From Anammoximicrobium sp032229885 (GTDB taxonomy: Bacteria > Planctomycetota > Planctomycetia > Pirellulales > Pirellulaceae), in contig JAVYAJ010000269.1 in the NCBI GenBank assembly GCA_032229885.1, positions 1 through 7,979 on the forward strand: a stretch of DNA of 7,979 nucleotides. The letters run 5' to 3'. Under the pieces are notes generated by a model. It saw nothing but the letters and a program-made list of their open reading frames with translations. It searched no databases and had not been told where the DNA came from. Of this stretch, positions 6,202 to 7,979 are shown piece by piece. Positions within the stretch are counted from its first letter, which is position 1. Each line of letters begins with the position of its first letter. The position numbers were made by a program, and so were the translations under genes.

Positions 6202-7686
6202 ATGACCGACGCCAACGGCCCCGTCGCCGCCCGCCCCAGACTGTTGATCGAGGATTGGCTGCCGATCGCGGAAATCGGAGAAGAGAGCTTGCGCGAGCGA
6301 CGGTCGATGACCGCCCTTCCGCCGACGTACTATCTGCACGTCTGGTGGGCGCGGCGCCCGCTGGTGGCCAGCCGGGCCGCCATCCTGGCCAGCCTGCTGC
6401 CGTCCGACGCCGATCGGCAGAAATTCCTTCACCTGCTGGGGATTCATGGCGATCCCGTGGCGGCCAAGGCGCGGATTGCCGAAGCGACGCGCGACGGGAT
6501 CCGCCTTGGTAAAGATGCCTATGGATACCCTCGAGCGTTCAGCTACAGCCCGGATCCCGCGGATCGCAAGTGGGCTGCCGCGGCGACGATCCATCACGGA
6601 TGTTTCGGATCAATCAAAGTCCTAGATCCTACCGCGGGAGGTGGCAGCATCCCATTCGAAGCCAATCGTCTGGGGGTACACGCCGCCGGCAACGACTTGA
6701 ATCCGGTGGCCTGGTTCGTCCTCAAAACAACCGTTGATATCCCTGCACGACGAGGCATGCCGGTTCTACAACGATATCGGGAACTCGGCCAAAACTTCGT
6801 CAACGCAATGCGGGATCGGCTTCATTCCTACTACCCGGCAGAACCTTTGAAGGCCTCCGTTCCCGACGGCTACCTGTGGGCGCGTACCGTCCGTTGCCCC
6901 TACTGTGGCGGGCTGGTGCCGCTGTCGCCCAACTGGCGGCTGGACAGCGGCGGGACCGGCGTCAAGCTGGTTCCGCACATCGACGATCCTCAGCACCGCC
7001 ATTGCACGTTCGAGATCGTCCACACGGCCAAGGAGCAAAGCGCCGGCACCGTCAAGAGCGGCCAGGGGCTGTGTCCCTATCCCGATTGCGGCCGAGTGTT
7101 CGACGGGAACGAGATCAAAAGCCAAGCCCAGGCGGGCGAGATGGGCGACCAACTGTATGCCGTGGTCTACAAACAAACGATCATCAGCGGAAAGACCAAA
7201 ACCGGCAACAACAAGGTCAAAACCGTGCGCGGCTTCCGTGCGCCCCGGTCCGAGGACGACGTCGACGAAATCGTCGCCGCCGCGCTGGCTGCCAAGATGC
7301 CCGAGTGGGAGGCGCGGAATATCGTGCCGGATGAAGCATTCCCGGTGCAGACTAACGATGCGCGTCCGCTGCATTACGGAATGTTGCGATGGCGCGACAT
7401 GTTCAATCCTCGTCAACTGTTGGGCCACTGTACCAGCGTCGAGGTATTCCACGACATGGTGGACGAGCTTCGGGAGCAGCATGGCGGCGAGCTGACGGAG
7501 ATCGACAAGGCCGCGCTTGCCTACATCGCGATCGCGATCGACAAGGTGCTGAATTACAATGCTCGAATGGTCCGGTGGCACGCCAACAGGCAAGTGGTGG
7601 CGGGCGCCTTTGATCGGCACGACTTCGCGTTCAAGTGGAGCTATGCCGAGATGGCGCCGACGATCGTGGGCCTGGGCTACGATTAG
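6202..7686 (+). CDS. DUF1156-type DNA methylase, N-terminal part, ended by an in-frame TAG
   Basis: A 494-aa N-terminal part of an adenine/cytosine-N4 DNA methylase. The start at 6202 is set by AAGGGA (6190-6195), 6 bases upstream; the open frame extends further left but only as a shadow of the preceding gene. Residues 15-67 form the DUF1156 domain (LIEDWLPIAEI, then YYLHVWWARRPL). Motif I, the S-adenosylmethionine loop, is DPTAGGGSIPFEA (142-154), followed by NDLNP (164-168) with Asp165 as the likely ribose-binding acid. A zinc-ribbon-like insert has CPYC (232-235) and CPYPDC (291-296) and may be part of a target-recognition region. The product stops after GLGYD, before catalytic motif IV, so alone it should be inactive. 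TAG most likely replaces a TGG (Trp) codon, since I recall GYDWAIEQ in relatives. It would modify self DNA in the DUF499 system. Confidence 0.85.
   Translation: MTDANGPVAARPRLLIEDWLPIAEIGEESLRERRSMTALPPTYYLHVWWARRPLVASRAAILASLLPSDADRQKFLHLLGIHGDPVAAKARIAEATRDGIRLGKDAYGYPRAFSYSPDPADRKWAAAATIHHGCFGSIKVLDPTAGGGSIPFEANRLGVHAAGNDLNPVAWFVLKTTVDIPARRGMPVLQRYRELGQNFVNAMRDRLHSYYPAEPLKASVPDGYLWARTVRCPYCGGLVPLSPNWRLDSGGTGVKLVPHIDDPQHRHCTFEIVHTAKEQSAGTVKSGQGLCPYPDCGRVFDGNEIKSQAQAGEMGDQLYAVVYKQTIISGKTKTGNNKVKTVRGFRAPRSEDDVDEIVAAALAAKMPEWEARNIVPDEAFPVQTNDARPLHYGMLRWRDMFNPRQLLGHCTSVEVFHDMVDELREQHGGELTEIDKAALAYIAIAIDKVLNYNARMVRWHANRQVVAGAFDRHDFAFKWSYAEMAPTIVGLGYD
7684..7686 (+). other. In-frame amber codon interrupting the methylase
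   Basis: TAG lies between GAT (Asp) and GCG (Ala), with an intact methylase frame on both sides. One G-to-A change from TGG would produce it. I see no slippery run, homopolymer or obvious readthrough element beside it. Nonsense mutation, natural readthrough and a sequencing or assembly error all remain possible. Confidence 0.85.
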
Positions 7687-7979
7687 GCGATCGAGCAGAC
7701 CGGCAAGGCGCTCGCCGAACTGATCGAGCTGACCGGCGCCAAGCGAGGCAATGCGCCGTTGTTCCAGCAGGCGCGCCCGTCGAACGCGGTCACGATCACG
7801 CATGGCTCGGCCGACGAGCTGCCGCTGGACGACGCCAGCGTCGAGTGCATCGTCATGGATCCGCCGTACTACGACAACGTGATGTACGCCGAGCTGGCGG
7901 ATTTTTTCTATGTCTGGCTCAAGCGGACCGCCGGACTGTTGTATCCCGAGCCGTTCTCGTCCCATCTGACCGACAAGGA
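7687..7979 (+). pseudogene. Same-frame continuation of the DUF1156 methylase carrying the catalytic DPPY motif; runs off the window
   Basis: Directly after the TAG the same frame stays open to the window end (97 codons). It begins AIEQTGKALAELIELTG and contains SADELPLDDASVECIVMDPPYYDN, whose DPPY (Asp553 if the TAG counts as residue 495) is catalytic motif IV of amino-methyltransferases. The following YAELADFFYVWLKR is typical of DUF1156 methylases. Protein similarity and codon choice continue unchanged across the TAG, so both parts are one gene. No ATG occurs before the one inside VMDPPYY (7855), and a TTG at 7759 lacks a clear binding site, so independent translation of an active domain is unlikely. 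The C-terminus lies beyond the window. Confidence 0.8.

Noticed and set aside
6766..7965. Minus-strand open frame (399 codons) opposite the methylase
   Set aside because: The + strand carries the methylase zinc-ribbon and DPPY motifs there. The antisense product is a codon-bias shadow.
7759..7979. Independent second gene restarting after the TAG
   Set aside because: The only early candidate start is a TTG without a clear binding site, and the homology runs continuously through the stop.

Overview
The window looks like a chromosomal defence locus from a high-GC bacterium, most likely a planctomycete. That call is an inference. It rests on a tandem 68-bp double-hairpin repeat at the left edge, of a kind I remember from Pirellulales-like planctomycete genomes, and on strong G/C preference at third codon positions. 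All supported genes are on the + strand.

Layout: (1) 1-164 is a tandem array of 68-bp units, each able to fold into two perfect triloop hairpins, with an inverted half-copy at 187-200. (2) 165-657 holds no convincing gene, only a start-less open stretch (358-561) that may be a gene relic. (3) 658-4122 encodes a 1154-aa DUF499-type AAA ATPase with Walker A and B motifs and, unusually, two tandem Ig-like repeats near its C-terminus. (4) 4119-4610 encodes a 163-aa protein that overlaps the ATPase by ATGA. (5) 4614-5471 encodes a 285-aa protein ending in a HIRAN-like domain. (6) 5535-5708 and 5712-6137 are two small, tightly coupled genes of unknown function. (7) After a terminator-like hairpin, 6202 to the window end encodes a DUF1156-type DNA methylase whose reading frame is cut by one in-frame TAG at 7684-7686. 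The frame reopens at once and carries the catalytic DPPY motif.

DUF499 ATPases encoded next to DUF1156 methylases are a known defence-island association (comparative genomics of defence islands, and later DISARM-related classifications). The simplest reading is a modification-based anti-phage operon: the methylase marks self DNA, the ATPase powers sensing or remodelling, and the HIRAN protein may recognise DNA ends or replication structures. An effector nuclease or helicase would be expected downstream, outside the window. The premature amber codon, a probable frameshift in the first small gene, and a codon-usage mosaic inside the methylase suggest a locus that is decaying, switched off or recombining. 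An assembly error at the TAG cannot be excluded from sequence alone.
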